This document shows, one piece after another, positions 8,800 to 17,847 of a DNA stretch of 64,000 bases; position 1 is the stretch's first letter, and every line of letters begins with the position of its first letter. Under the pieces are notes generated by a model that saw only the letters and a program-made list of their open reading frames with translations, searched no databases and was not told the origin of the DNA. The position numbers and the translations under genes were made by a program. The stretch is from Bacillus dicomae (GTDB taxonomy: Bacteria; Bacillota; Bacilli; Bacillales; Bacillaceae_G): contig NZ_VHIV01000004.1 in NCBI RefSeq assembly GCF_006494425.1, positions 124,001-188,000 of the forward strand, given 5' to 3'.

Positions 8800-8828
8800 A
8801 ATATAGCACATATACATAAACGTGACAA
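8800..8828 (-). promoter_or_regulatory. Promoter of the 44-aa ORF
   Basis: Minus strand: TTGTCA (8828-8823), 17-bp spacer, TATATT (8805-8800). Transcription would start near 8793, about 53 nt before the ATG. Confidence 0.6.
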
Positions 8829-8983
8829 CACATTTCCGACAATTTTTTGTCAAAAATATGAATAGAATTTGCAAATTATCGAATATTGTCGAAACGAATC
8901 GTTTTTTCTTCATATAAAAGGCATACTACTTATATAGTGAAGTACTTTATTTCTCTTACTTGCAGTTCACATTCCTTCTATAT

Positions 8984-9010
8984 AAAAAAGAGCTGATATA
9001 AAATCAGCCC
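8984..9010 (-). terminator. Intrinsic terminator of opuD
   Basis: On the minus strand GGGCTGAT pairs with ATCAGCTC, followed by six T. Confidence 0.8.
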
Positions 9011-9021
9011 TTTTCCTTCTA

Positions 9022-10539
9022 TTATTTATGACGCTTCATACGCCCTTCTTTTTGTAACTCTTTAAATAATGCTGCCATCATAAAGAAAATAACAAATACG
9101 AACGGGAATGCCGCTATGATAGCTGCTGTTTGCAGTGCTTCTAATCCGCCAACATATAATAGCGTAGAAGCTATCGCTGCTAATACGATACCCCAAACCA
9201 TTTTAATGCGGTTTGGCGGATTTAAACTACCATGCGTCGTTAACATTCCTAGAACGAATGTCGCAGAATCTGCTGATGTAATAAAGAATGTTGCAATAAG
9301 TAGAATGCCTAATACTGATAAAGCTGATCCAAAGCTTCCCATCTGATCGAACATAGCAAATAATCCTACTTCTGTTCCCAGCTCTTTAACCTTTTCAAAG
9401 ATATGTGCGTCACCAAATAGCTCCATATGAATACCCGTTCCGCCAAAAACAGAGAACCAAAGTGCACCAATTACGGTTGGTACGAGTAAAACACCAATAA
9501 CAAACTCACGAATCGTACGTCCTCGTGAAACACGAGCAATAAATGTACCTACGAATGGTGACCATGCAATCCACCATGCCCAATAGAAAATTGTCCATGA
9601 CTGAATCCATTGGTTTCCACCTTCATCTAATGGACTTAAACGGAAGCTCATACTCGGTAATTCTTGAATGTAAGAACCGATTGTTGAAGTAAAGTAATTC
9701 ATAATAAAGTTTGTTGGACCTGCAAATAATACAATGATCATAAGTGCAAACGCAAAAATAATATTCGTATTACTTAAATATTTAATTCCCTTATCAAGAC
9801 CTGTTTGCGCAGATAACATGAAAAGAACAGTTACAATCGCAATAATAACTAACTGTGTCGTTAATGAATTCGGGATAGATGTTAAATAACTAACACCACC
9901 GGCAATTTGTTTCGCACCAAGGCCTAATGACGTCGCTACGCCAAACACCGTTGCGAAAACAGCTAACACATCAAATGAATGAGCAATACGCCCATGTTCC
10001 CCGCCCTTAAATAACGGACCTACTGTCGCACTAATCGTACTTGCTTTTCCTTTTCTAAAAGTAAAGTAAGCAATACACAGCGCTACAAATGCATATAGTC
10101 CCCACGGATGTAATCCCCAATGGAAAAATGAAAAGCGCAGTGCAAGACGCGCACTTTCCTCAGTCGCACCTTCTCCAAACGGAGGTGTGTAAAAATGGTT
10201 TAATGGTTCGGCAACGCCCCAGAAAACTAGGCCAATACCCATACCAGCACTAAATAACATAGCAAACCATGTCATATAACTATAATCAGGTTCATCATCA
10301 TCTTTACCTAAACGAATAGAACCGTATTTCGAAACAATTAAAAAGATAGACACAACTAAAATAATAGAAACAGAAATAATATAAAACCAGCCAAACTTAC
10401 TAACTAATGCAGTTTGAATCGCGGTTGTTACATTTCCTAAGCTACCTTTTCCAATAATAGATTCGGGAATAATCCCCCAAATTGTAAATGCAATACATAA
10501 TGTTAATGAAACGATGAATGTTTTTGTCAGTTTCCTCAT
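9022..10539 (-). CDS. opuD: BCCT-family glycine betaine/choline-type transporter
   Basis: Sodium-coupled uptake of glycine betaine or related osmoprotectants. About twelve membrane helices; the family blocks MTWFAMLFSAGMGIGLVFWGVAEPLNHF, FFHWGLHPWGLYA and the Trp-rich helix WTIFYWAWWIAWSPFVGTFIARVSRGRTIREF are all present. At 505 residues it is of OpuD size. I set the start at 10539 (MRKLTKTF) because AAGGGGG lies 6 bases upstream; the longer reading from 10578 has no ribosome site. It is alone on the minus strand. Several BCCT paralogues exist in the group, so the exact substrate is inferred. Confidence 0.88.
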   Translation of the reverse strand: MRKLTKTFIVSLTLCIAFTIWGIIPESIIGKGSLGNVTTAIQTALVSKFGWFYIISVSIILVVSIFLIVSKYGSIRLGKDDDEPDYSYMTWFAMLFSAGMGIGLVFWGVAEPLNHFYTPPFGEGATEESARLALRFSFFHWGLHPWGLYAFVALCIAYFTFRKGKASTISATVGPLFKGGEHGRIAHSFDVLAVFATVFGVATSLGLGAKQIAGGVSYLTSIPNSLTTQLVIIAIVTVLFMLSAQTGLDKGIKYLSNTNIIFAFALMIIVLFAGPTNFIMNYFTSTIGSYIQELPSMSFRLSPLDEGGNQWIQSWTIFYWAWWIAWSPFVGTFIARVSRGRTIREFVIGVLLVPTVIGALWFSVFGGTGIHMELFGDAHIFEKVKELGTEVGLFAMFDQMGSFGSALSVLGILLIATFFITSADSATFVLGMLTTHGSLNPPNRIKMVWGIVLAAIASTLLYVGGLEALQTAAIIAAFPFVFVIFFMMAALFKELQKEGRMKRHK

Positions 10540-11204
10540 CAAATCCCCCTTCGTAGGTTTCACTTTTGTAAATAACATAAATTCCGATATGTAAAATCGG
10601 ATAGAAAACTATGATTTTTGCGGCGATTTTCTTACTTTCGCCTTCACCAATTCGAATTCTTATGGACAGCCTTACCTTCCGTATAACCTTTTCACTCTGC
10701 AAGAGCTACAAGATCGAAATACTGCTGTCAAATTGTGTGAGAAAAATGCGGATGGGAATGTATTTTCCCAAAAAAGGATGTGTTACAGACGTAAAAAAGG
10801 GCATTTTTCTTCCTTACAACCCTTTCTTTTTGTAACAATTATGCGGTTTTTTTGCTAGTATATAGCACGTGTTTATAGTTTCACAAACGAAATGTTTATG
10901 TTTATATAACTATATTACCCATAAAACGGTAAAATACTCAAGGAATGTAATCGTTTAGTAAACATCATGTAACACTCCTGTAATATTTTTATTTACGCCG
11001 AAAACAATATGTTGTATTAAATATTTTGAATATAAGTAGAAACCTAATAATCTCATAGAATGAAAAACGCTTTCCTATATTTTTTGTTATATTACAGCAT
11101 GTTAACGACTTATTACGAATGGTTTGTAATTGTGTGTTTTCCCGAAATCCGAAAAAATCTGTTGCTATAATGAGGACACGAAAACAAACGCAATGGAGGC
11201 TATC
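10540..11204. other. 665-bp divergent intergenic region (opuD / entA)
   Basis: Holds control regions for both flanking genes. A consensus WalR box is at 10968-10984, and TATAAT at 11166-11171, close before entA, has no good -35. A short hairpin CCGAT/ATCGG sits in the opuD leader near 10585. Frames open across parts of it have no plausible ribosome sites. No known riboswitch was recognised. Confidence 0.5.
10968..10984 (+). promoter_or_regulatory. Consensus WalR (YycF) box upstream of entA
   Basis: TGTAAC-ACTCC-TGTAAT fits TGTWAH-N5-TGTWAH exactly. It lies 220 bp upstream of the entA ATG. YocH, the B. subtilis 3D-domain hydrolase of similar build, is a known WalKR target. Confidence 0.65.
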
Positions 11205-12077
11205 ATGAAAAAATTAATTGGAATAGCAACAGCAGCAGTTTTTGGTCTTGGGATTTTCACATCATCTGCTAATGCAGAAACTGTTGTAACAACAGACGTA
11301 CTAAATGTACGCGAAAACCCTACTACGGAATCAAAAGTTGTCGGTAAATTACTAAACGGTAATAAAATAGATGTTCAAAATACAGAGAACGGATGGTCAA
11401 AAGTCACTTTAGATGGTAAAGACGCATTCGTAAGTGCAGAGTTCACAAAAAGCATCTACTACGTAACAGCTAACGTATTAAACGTACGTGCTGAAGCGAA
11501 TACAGACTCAGAAATTCTTGGGACGCTTAAGAAAGACGATATGATCGAAACAACGAACCAAGTACAAAACGAGTGGTTACAATTTGAATATAACGGGAAA
11601 ACAGCTTATGTTCACGTTCCTTTCTTAACAGGTACAGCACCTGTTATCGAGAAACAAGAACAACCTGCTCCTGCTAAAGCCGTAGCACCAGCTAAAGCAC
11701 CTGCAGCGCCAGCTAAACAAGCTGCTAAGCCTGCTGTGAAAGCTGCTGAAACTAGCGAACCTTCTAATGGTCGTGAGTTAACAGTTGTAGCTACAGCATA
11801 TACAGCTCATCCGAGCGAAAACGGTGGCACATATGGTGGCCGTGTATTAACTGCAATGGGTCATGACTTAACAGCGAACCCAAACATGAAAATGATCGCT
11901 GTTGACCCGAAAGTAATCCCATTAGGTTCTAAAGTATGGGTAGAAGGTTACGGAGAAGCTATCGCTGGAGATACTGGCGGTGCAATTAAAGGTAACCGTA
12001 TCGACATCCTACTTGGATCAGATAGTGCTGCTCAAAAATGGGGACGCAAAACTGTTAAAGTGAAAATTTTAAAATAA
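11205..12077 (+). CDS. entA: SH3b/3D-domain cell-wall protein (EntA type)
   Basis: Secreted wall-associated protein, probably a muralytic enzyme. Signal peptide 1-24 (ends SANAE), two SH3b domains (~25-85 and ~88-145), an Ala/Pro/Lys-rich linker, then a C-terminal 3D domain with the three conserved Asp in AVDPKVIPLG, AGDTGG and NRIDIL. The 3D domain is shared with YocH and the MltA lytic transglycosylase fold. The start is ATG 11205, preceded by GGAGG; the upstream TTG at 11130 lacks a ribosome site and would bury the signal peptide. In B. cereus such proteins are annotated EntA/EntB/EntC, 'enterotoxin' by name only. Assignment to EntA rather than a sister rests on context. Confidence 0.8.
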   Translation: MKKLIGIATAAVFGLGIFTSSANAETVVTTDVLNVRENPTTESKVVGKLLNGNKIDVQNTENGWSKVTLDGKDAFVSAEFTKSIYYVTANVLNVRAEANTDSEILGTLKKDDMIETTNQVQNEWLQFEYNGKTAYVHVPFLTGTAPVIEKQEQPAPAKAVAPAKAPAAPAKQAAKPAVKAAETSEPSNGRELTVVATAYTAHPSENGGTYGGRVLTAMGHDLTANPNMKMIAVDPKVIPLGSKVWVEGYGEAIAGDTGGAIKGNRIDILLGSDSAAQKWGRKTVKVKILK

Positions 12078-12089
12078 CCAATGACTGCT

Positions 12090-12130
12090 AAAGCCGGTTC
12101 TCTTTGTTGAGAGCTGGCTTTTATTTTTTT
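12090..12130 (+). terminator. Intrinsic terminator of entA
   Basis: A 13-bp stem (AAAGCC...GGCTTT, with G-U pairs) and TTTGTT loop, followed by a T-rich tract. Confidence 0.88.
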
Positions 12131-12157
12131 ATAATAGCTATAAAGGGGGCTACGTCC

Positions 12158-12460
12158 ATGAATGTACAAGCAAAAGTAGACTGGATCGGTACACCAAAAC
12201 CGTATATATATAAAGATGAAGTAACATATGATGCTACTTCCATTGACTTTTCACTCGCCGGCGATGACAATCGATATAAATTAATTGTGCTCAACTTTGA
12301 AGAAAATACCCATTACAAGTTTGTCCAATATGGAATCAAACCCGGCTCACAAAAGCCCTTTCCGATCGACATTCCATTCGAACAAAATATGTTACCAATT
12401 GTAGAACAAATATTATATGATCCATATGTACAAGCGATATTAAAGGAAACGCGCTCATAA
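12158..12460 (+). CDS. Conserved-looking hypothetical protein (100 aa)
   Basis: No family recognised. It is a soluble, mixed alpha/beta-looking protein with no signal peptide or membrane segment. It begins MNVQAKVDWIGTPKPY and ends in an acidic helix-like region. ATG 12158 is preceded by AAAGGGGG; the longer frame from 12104 would start inside the entA terminator. It sits alone between two strong terminators but has no obvious promoter of its own, so it may depend on read-through from entA. Confidence 0.7.
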   Translation: MNVQAKVDWIGTPKPYIYKDEVTYDATSIDFSLAGDDNRYKLIVLNFEENTHYKFVQYGIKPGSQKPFPIDIPFEQNMLPIVEQILYDPYVQAILKETRS

Positions 12461-12464
12461 TGGT

Positions 12465-12516
12465 AAAAAAGGATATCACCTCGCCTGATTTTTTCGGCTA
12501 AGTGATATCCTTTTTA
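12465..12516 (+). terminator. Terminator after the 100-aa gene
   Basis: AAAAAGGATATCAC pairs with GTGATATCCTTTTT; T/A tails on both sides. Confidence 0.88.
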
Positions 12517-12585
12517 TTTCCCCTTCGTGAACACGAGTATAGAAAAATATATTAACGGTCCGACACGAAATATCGATTTACCGAC

Positions 12586-12624
12586 AAAAAAGAGATTGTT
12601 CAACAATATTGAACAACCTCTCTC
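12586..12624 (-). terminator. Terminator of the zinc-ribbon operon
   Basis: Minus strand: AGAGGTTGTTCAA pairs with TTGAACAATCTCT and runs into T6. Confidence 0.85.
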
Positions 12625-12629
12625 GTTTA

Positions 12630-14009
12630 TTAGTGAGTCGGACCAGATACTTCCTCTGACTTAAGCGTATTATTCGCTCCAAGGGAATGGTACAATATCT
12701 TCCCATTTCCATTCACAGTAACGATATGGTCATTATTAAAGCTCTTAAATTTAACAGAGCCATCACCGTAACGAATATGATATTCTTCATATGTAGTTAC
12801 TTTATATTTCGTAGCACTTTGACGCTCTACATTACGAATTTCCATTGTTAATAAATCTTCTGTAATTCCTTTTTTGTGTAAATATTTTATATAATCACGG
12901 TCTTCCTTGTACGATTTCCCGCTCTTATCATAATTATTTTCAATTAGACTAAAATCATTTAATGAAATCGCACGCACATTATCATAAAGATGATTTCGTA
13001 CAAAGTCACCAACAGCCGAACTTGATGTTTCTTTCGGGAATTTTAAGTAATATGTACTTTGATCTCCCACTTTAATGCTTTCTGATTTAATTAACCCAAA
13101 CTCAACATTTTTCTCTAAATGCACTTCTACTGTTTCATCTGTCGGTACAGGACCAAGTTTATAACTTCCGTGGCTTAACTTCCCACGCTTCGTACCATTC
13201 ACAAATACAGTTGCATCATTTTCATCAGAAGAAATGGTTACATAATTTCCTTCTAATGATAATTTAACATCCACTTTCGCCTCTTTTTCATCTGCCAAGT
13301 CCACTTCTTTTTCTGTTTCTAACTCAGTTAGTTCCGTCTTCGCTTTTGCCTTTACAACGTAAGAACCAGGGAAGTACGGACCAACTTCTTTTGAAGTTTT
13401 ATCACCTGATAGCTCTATCTCTTTCTTATCATTCACATATATTTCAGCACTTTTCGCAGTTGTGCTTACATTCATATAATAAGATTTCATATTAAGTTTA
13501 TACTTCGGATATAAGAGCCATTCTTTCCCGTCTTCTATAATTTGACCATCTTTAAATGATGCTTTATCACTTGCTAGTTTTTGATCTACTGTCTCTCTTT
13601 GTAAATAAGATAGCAGTTCTTTATTATAAGAAGGATTTTCTTTTAAATAACGAATATATCCCTTAATATCGTCAGCTTTCATTTTCAAACTCGGATCATC
13701 TACTTTTACAAACTCATCAATTGCATTCGCATCTTTCTTTTGGAATGCTTCAATCATAGCATTGACCTGCTTTTCTTTTGAAAACTTGCTTGCCCCAAAT
13801 TTATACGCACCAAACAATATAGCAAAGATAACAACAAAGCCTATAAGTAACATTATATTTTTCTTACTTTTCACTGGCTTTATTTCTCGTTGTACTTCTG
13901 AACAAGAAGAAGCTGTCTGATCAGCAATTACATCTACCTTACTTCCACACTCGGAACAAAAGTTCAAATGATCCGCAACTTGTTTATTACATTTCCCACA
14001 AAACTTCAA
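12630..14009 (-). CDS. Zinc-ribbon membrane protein, TcaA/YvbJ-like
   Basis: An N-terminal zinc ribbon (CGKCNKQVADHLNFCSECG, residues 4-22) precedes one membrane helix (~52-72) and a large extracytoplasmic part with TcaA-type repeats. These include a PEGA-like stretch (ATVFVNGTKRG) and a C-terminal NTF2-like region after about 345. S. aureus TcaA affects glycopeptide susceptibility and wall stress, and B. subtilis YvbJ has the same build. Third gene of a minus-strand operon (16070 to 12630), 13 bp after its neighbour. The cytoplasmic ribbon and outside domains suggest signalling or scaffolding; its precise role is unknown. Confidence 0.75.
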   Translation of the reverse strand: MKFCGKCNKQVADHLNFCSECGSKVDVIADQTASSCSEVQREIKPVKSKKNIMLLIGFVVIFAILFGAYKFGASKFSKEKQVNAMIEAFQKKDANAIDEFVKVDDPSLKMKADDIKGYIRYLKENPSYNKELLSYLQRETVDQKLASDKASFKDGQIIEDGKEWLLYPKYKLNMKSYYMNVSTTAKSAEIYVNDKKEIELSGDKTSKEVGPYFPGSYVVKAKAKTELTELETEKEVDLADEKEAKVDVKLSLEGNYVTISSDENDATVFVNGTKRGKLSHGSYKLGPVPTDETVEVHLEKNVEFGLIKSESIKVGDQSTYYLKFPKETSSSAVGDFVRNHLYDNVRAISLNDFSLIENNYDKSGKSYKEDRDYIKYLHKKGITEDLLTMEIRNVERQSATKYKVTTYEEYHIRYGDGSVKFKSFNNDHIVTVNGNGKILYHSLGANNTLKSEEVSGPTH

Positions 14010-14022
14010 ATGGCTCTCCTCC

Positions 14023-15576
14023 TTATTTTTTCCCTAACTTCATACCAGCGAATGTTAATGCGTACGAAAGAAGAAAACTCCCTACCATTAAATACAGCGT
14101 GCTACTTTGAATAGAGAACAATGGTCCGGAAATCCCAGCAAATTCCTTCATAACTTCTTTACTCCCTGAGGCCTCAATATGAATTTTGGCCAATCCATTT
14201 ACACAAAGCATCATCACAGTATACACCGCACTAAATACAGCAATAGTTACGTACATATTTTCCATCGGATATTGAGCCAATTTCATCCCAGCTCTAAATA
14301 GTAAAATGCATGGTAGTACAATTAATAACCCCCACCAGTGCATGTAGAAATTGAAATCCTCAATTTCTTTTACTCGTTTAAAATTCGCTCCATTAGCTAC
14401 TTCCAGATCTTTTAATGACGTACCATTTATTGATATTCCTGACGTATAAGATAAATGCAATGGACCTTTTTCCATTGAGTATCTTCTCATTTCTCTATCC
14501 ATATCTCCCCATTCAATTGCTGTTGGAGCAAAGTGAGCCATATTCCACATGTATGGTGTTGCTTCTAATGAAATGAATGTTTTATATGTTTTCTCTGGAA
14601 AATCAATTGGTCCCACTGACTTTGAACTGCTAAATAAAATTGTAATAAGTATAATACCAAATGTAATAAGCAATCCTTTTAATACAGTTACCACACTATA
14701 ATAAATAGATGTTGCATATGGGATACTTCGACTCATAGAAGATAATAGACGGTGTGGTCCTGCCTGAATACACATACCAATAAAGGTAAATAATAAACCA
14801 AACATAATGCCATACAATAAACTACTAACATGTGAATAACCAATACTGATTGTCATCGTTTTATAGAATTGAGAAATTGTCGTAGAAGAACTTGCGATAA
14901 AGCTGACAATACACAAGAAAACCCCATATACAATACCGATAATACTTGATGTTAGTAACTTCTCACGCCAAATAGCAGAAGGGTTGCTTCTCTCTACAAA
15001 GAATCCAATTCCACCTAATATAAGTGCTGGAATTGCTAACAAGATGAACAATGGGAAATGAAGGATAAATGACATCGCATATTCCCCGCTCCCGCTAACT
15101 TCAAGGCCTATTAAATGATACATTAAAATTAATGGTGCTATACCGATGAAAGATTGATCAATAGTAGTCATATTCAGCATACCGTTCATCTTTGTAAGCA
15201 TCGTTCTCACTAGATCGTTAATCGCCGCATCGACAATTAGGCTACCAATCCAACCGGCTATAAACATACATACGATTGCAAGCCCACCACCAAGTAAACC
15301 TTTTTTCAAAGTGCTTCCAGATGGACTTACATGTAATTGTAAACTTTCGTCTGGTAATCTTGTTTTCATTTCTTTTTTCATAATACCTAATAAGGAATCC
15401 CCGCATTTCTCACAATATGTAGCAGTCCCTTTACTTTCCACACCACAAGTTCGGCAATACTTTGAGTCTTTCGGTGCTAACGTAACTTCACTTTCTACAC
15501 TACCTGTACTTGATCCATCATGTGTACAATAATTCGCTACATCCGATTGTTCTAAACCACAAGTTTTACAATACAT
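14023..15576 (-). CDS. Multi-pass membrane protein with two zinc ribbons
   Basis: Two N-terminal zinc ribbons (CKTCG...C, residues 3-20, with an unusual second knuckle CTHDG; and CRTCG...CEKCG, ~40-58) are followed by eight or so hydrophobic segments and an extracellular loop around residues 320-400. No enzyme motif was found. I start at ATG 15576, eight bases after AAGGAG, giving MYCKTCG; the GTG three codons earlier overlaps the ribosome site. Middle gene of the zinc-ribbon operon; the upstream gene ends 6 bp before this start. Function unknown. Confidence 0.78.
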   Translation of the reverse strand: MYCKTCGLEQSDVANYCTHDGSSTGSVESEVTLAPKDSKYCRTCGVESKGTATYCEKCGDSLLGIMKKEMKTRLPDESLQLHVSPSGSTLKKGLLGGGLAIVCMFIAGWIGSLIVDAAINDLVRTMLTKMNGMLNMTTIDQSFIGIAPLILMYHLIGLEVSGSGEYAMSFILHFPLFILLAIPALILGGIGFFVERSNPSAIWREKLLTSSIIGIVYGVFLCIVSFIASSSTTISQFYKTMTISIGYSHVSSLLYGIMFGLLFTFIGMCIQAGPHRLLSSMSRSIPYATSIYYSVVTVLKGLLITFGIILITILFSSSKSVGPIDFPEKTYKTFISLEATPYMWNMAHFAPTAIEWGDMDREMRRYSMEKGPLHLSYTSGISINGTSLKDLEVANGANFKRVKEIEDFNFYMHWWGLLIVLPCILLFRAGMKLAQYPMENMYVTIAVFSAVYTVMMLCVNGLAKIHIEASGSKEVMKEFAGISGPLFSIQSSTLYLMVGSFLLSYALTFAGMKLGKK

Positions 15577-15581
15577 GTTCC

Positions 15582-16070
15582 TCACTCCTTACTTTGCTTC
15601 ATACCACAAACTGGACAGAATGTCGCCTCTGCTGCAATTTGTTCACCACATGAAGTACATGACCCATTTTCAACATTTTTTGATTGAAGGAGTAACTCAT
15701 TTTCTTTCCCGCACTGTCCACAAAATTTATCATTTAATGATAATGGGCCGCCACAGCTACATTGCCCTTTCTGTCCTTGATTCTGTAAATTAGCTATTTG
15801 CTTACGCGTGTTATAAATAGCTACATCCAGCTCTTGTACTGGTTCAATAATACTTTTTAACACATCTACTCGAACTTCATCATTTCGGAGTTGCATATAT
15901 GTCGTTTGACCAAGTTCCAGCAAAATTTCAGTTTTCACCTGTAGTTTCTCTTGCGTAATCTTCTTTAATTGCGCAACCTCTTGAGCTACTTGTAATTTCA
16001 TCTTCCCTTGCTCAATTCCCTCTTGCAATTTGTTCATACCGCTACCAAACTTCGATTGTAAATCTGACAA
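15582..16070 (-). CDS. Coiled-coil zinc-ribbon protein
   Basis: The first ~100 residues are a long amphipathic helix/coiled coil (KLQEGIEQGKMKLQVAQEV...). Two four-cysteine ribbons follow (CSCGG...CGQCG and CTSCG...CPVCG). There is no membrane segment, so it is probably cytoplasmic and could join the two membrane-bound ribbon proteins encoded downstream. First gene of the operon, divergent from ywqB across 157 bp. Not recognised beyond the ribbon class. Confidence 0.75.
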   Translation of the reverse strand: MSDLQSKFGSGMNKLQEGIEQGKMKLQVAQEVAQLKKITQEKLQVKTEILLELGQTTYMQLRNDEVRVDVLKSIIEPVQELDVAIYNTRKQIANLQNQGQKGQCSCGGPLSLNDKFCGQCGKENELLLQSKNVENGSCTSCGEQIAAEATFCPVCGMKQSKE

Positions 16071-16227
16071 AACTTAATCCCTACATAAATATATAGTAAT
16101 ATACGAAATTAACATTTTATATATTACCATGATTTTCAAGTAATGTAATCTAAATTTCATTTTTTCTGTTTTGAGCATTTTTTGTTTATAATGGTAAAGG
16201 AAAGAAATATGTGTACGGAGGAATATT

Positions 16228-17847
16228 ATGCTGCAACACTCAATTACGAAAGATGAAATTATGATGATTGCGAATGAGTTCGTTCAAGGACTAGATCCAC
16301 AGCAAACAGCTGATCAGGAACATGTCGCTACAGCTCGGCACCTATATCGTAGTGGTGTTGTCTACAACGTTGACTTTGATGGCTATACGCTATCAGGAAC
16401 TGTAGATGCTGAAGGCAGCGTATATAGCGTCCATATCCCGATTCGTAACGTCGCTGAAAGCTATTGCGATTGCTTCGCGCCAACGCAATGTGAGCATATG
16501 CTCGCTGTGTTACTATCGGCAGCATCTAGTTTCGGGCAAGTAGGAGATGTATTAACTTTATTTAAAAATAATACGAAACCTTCCCTTCCTCCTATTCGAA
16601 CTGCAAGACAAGTATTGCAATCATCAGCTTTTGAAGAAACGGATTATAAAAGTTGGCAATCATATTTTGATAACGAATATGAATCATTTAAAAAAGAACA
16701 AGCTCGTCTTACTTATAAACAAATGTATTTTCTTATGAGTATTTTTACAGACTTCTATACGAAACTCGAACGGAAAGCTCCACGTATCATTGCGATACAT
16801 GAGCTGTTCAGGCTACATGCAGCGCTTTATTGCTTCCAAAAATTATTAGAAGAAATTCAGGACTTTGAAGCAAATAAAACGTATTCTTATCATCAACCTG
16901 TTAACGTCGTTCGCCTATTTGTAGATAAAGTGGAATCCATTGTTCGGGACCTACAATCAGAAGCGATTCCTCCAGAGTCTGAATCAATTTTGCAAGAAAC
17001 AGCTCGTCTCGTTCATGAAGTATTCTTCTCCACAGATGCCTATACGCAAGAGAGATTTTTTATTTATCGTCACATATGGAGTGAACTCTTACACAACAAA
17101 GAGCAACTACAAGAAGAAGAAAAACGAATCGATACGAAAATGAATCCACTTTCCAAAGCATTAGCATCTTCTCATCTACTCTTTTTAAATGACGAAGACC
17201 TATTAGCGATGGACTTACTAAAGAAACAGCCTGCTTCTGTCGTAAGTCTGTATTTCTATTGGTTAGAAGAGCTATTAAATACAATGAAATGGGATCGCGC
17301 GAAAAACTGGCTTTCTTTTACGTATAAACAAGTGAAGACGACGATACATGAGCACGAAAATACGATTTTCATAAAAGATATCGTTCGCTTATTCGTCATC
17401 ATGTATGAAACGTATGCAACCCATACAAATGAGCAGGCCGGACTCGAAATGATTTTGCAAGAGCTATTACCATACAGCTTCGCAAACTATGAGCAATATG
17501 TACTCGCGAAAAAGCAGTATCACACATGGACCGAACTTCATCTCTTACATGGGTTCGAAGCGATTGAACTTTTGAAAGAGCCGCTGAAAGATATTGAAAA
17601 GGAAGCACCAGAAGCGGCACTTCCTCTTTATCATCTTGCCGCTACTGAGGCCATCGAAGAGCGAAATCGCAAATCATATAGACGCGCAGTTCGTTACTTG
17701 AAGAAATTACGTACATTATATAAACGATTAAAGCGTACAGATGAATGGGATGCTTTCATTATTCACATCGCAAACTTACATTCACGTCTGCGTGCACTAC
17801 AAGAGGAATTACGGAAAGGAAAATTAATCGATGATCAATCAAACTGA
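16228..17847 (+). CDS. ywqB: SWIM zinc-finger protein partnered with SNF2 helicase
   Basis: SWIM motif C-x-C-x5-C-x-H at residues 80-90 (CDCFAPTQCEH), a fold thought to bind DNA or protein, then a long, mostly helical region to residue 539. The next gene, an SNF2 helicase, starts inside its 3' end (17-nt overlap), so the two are translationally linked, as in B. subtilis ywqB-ywqA. ATG 16228 follows CGGAGG. Probably a DNA-handling accessory of the helicase; the biochemical role is undefined. Confidence 0.85.
   Translation: MLQHSITKDEIMMIANEFVQGLDPQQTADQEHVATARHLYRSGVVYNVDFDGYTLSGTVDAEGSVYSVHIPIRNVAESYCDCFAPTQCEHMLAVLLSAASSFGQVGDVLTLFKNNTKPSLPPIRTARQVLQSSAFEETDYKSWQSYFDNEYESFKKEQARLTYKQMYFLMSIFTDFYTKLERKAPRIIAIHELFRLHAALYCFQKLLEEIQDFEANKTYSYHQPVNVVRLFVDKVESIVRDLQSEAIPPESESILQETARLVHEVFFSTDAYTQERFFIYRHIWSELLHNKEQLQEEEKRIDTKMNPLSKALASSHLLFLNDEDLLAMDLLKKQPASVVSLYFYWLEELLNTMKWDRAKNWLSFTYKQVKTTIHEHENTIFIKDIVRLFVIMYETYATHTNEQAGLEMILQELLPYSFANYEQYVLAKKQYHTWTELHLLHGFEAIELLKEPLKDIEKEAPEAALPLYHLAATEAIEERNRKSYRRAVRYLKKLRTLYKRLKRTDEWDAFIIHIANLHSRLRALQEELRKGKLIDDQSN

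Noticed and set aside
10442-10835. Open frames in the opuD-entA gap
   Set aside because: No ribosome sites, and one overlaps the opuD start on the same strand; treated as non-coding.
11130-11204. TTG 11130 as start of entA
   Set aside because: It has no ribosome site and would place 25 residues before a normal signal peptide.
10540-11204. ydaO-type c-di-AMP riboswitch before entA
   Set aside because: I looked for its conserved core in the leader and did not find it.
11205-12077. True enterotoxin
   Set aside because: The domains are SH3b and 3D, wall-hydrolase types; the toxin name is historical.
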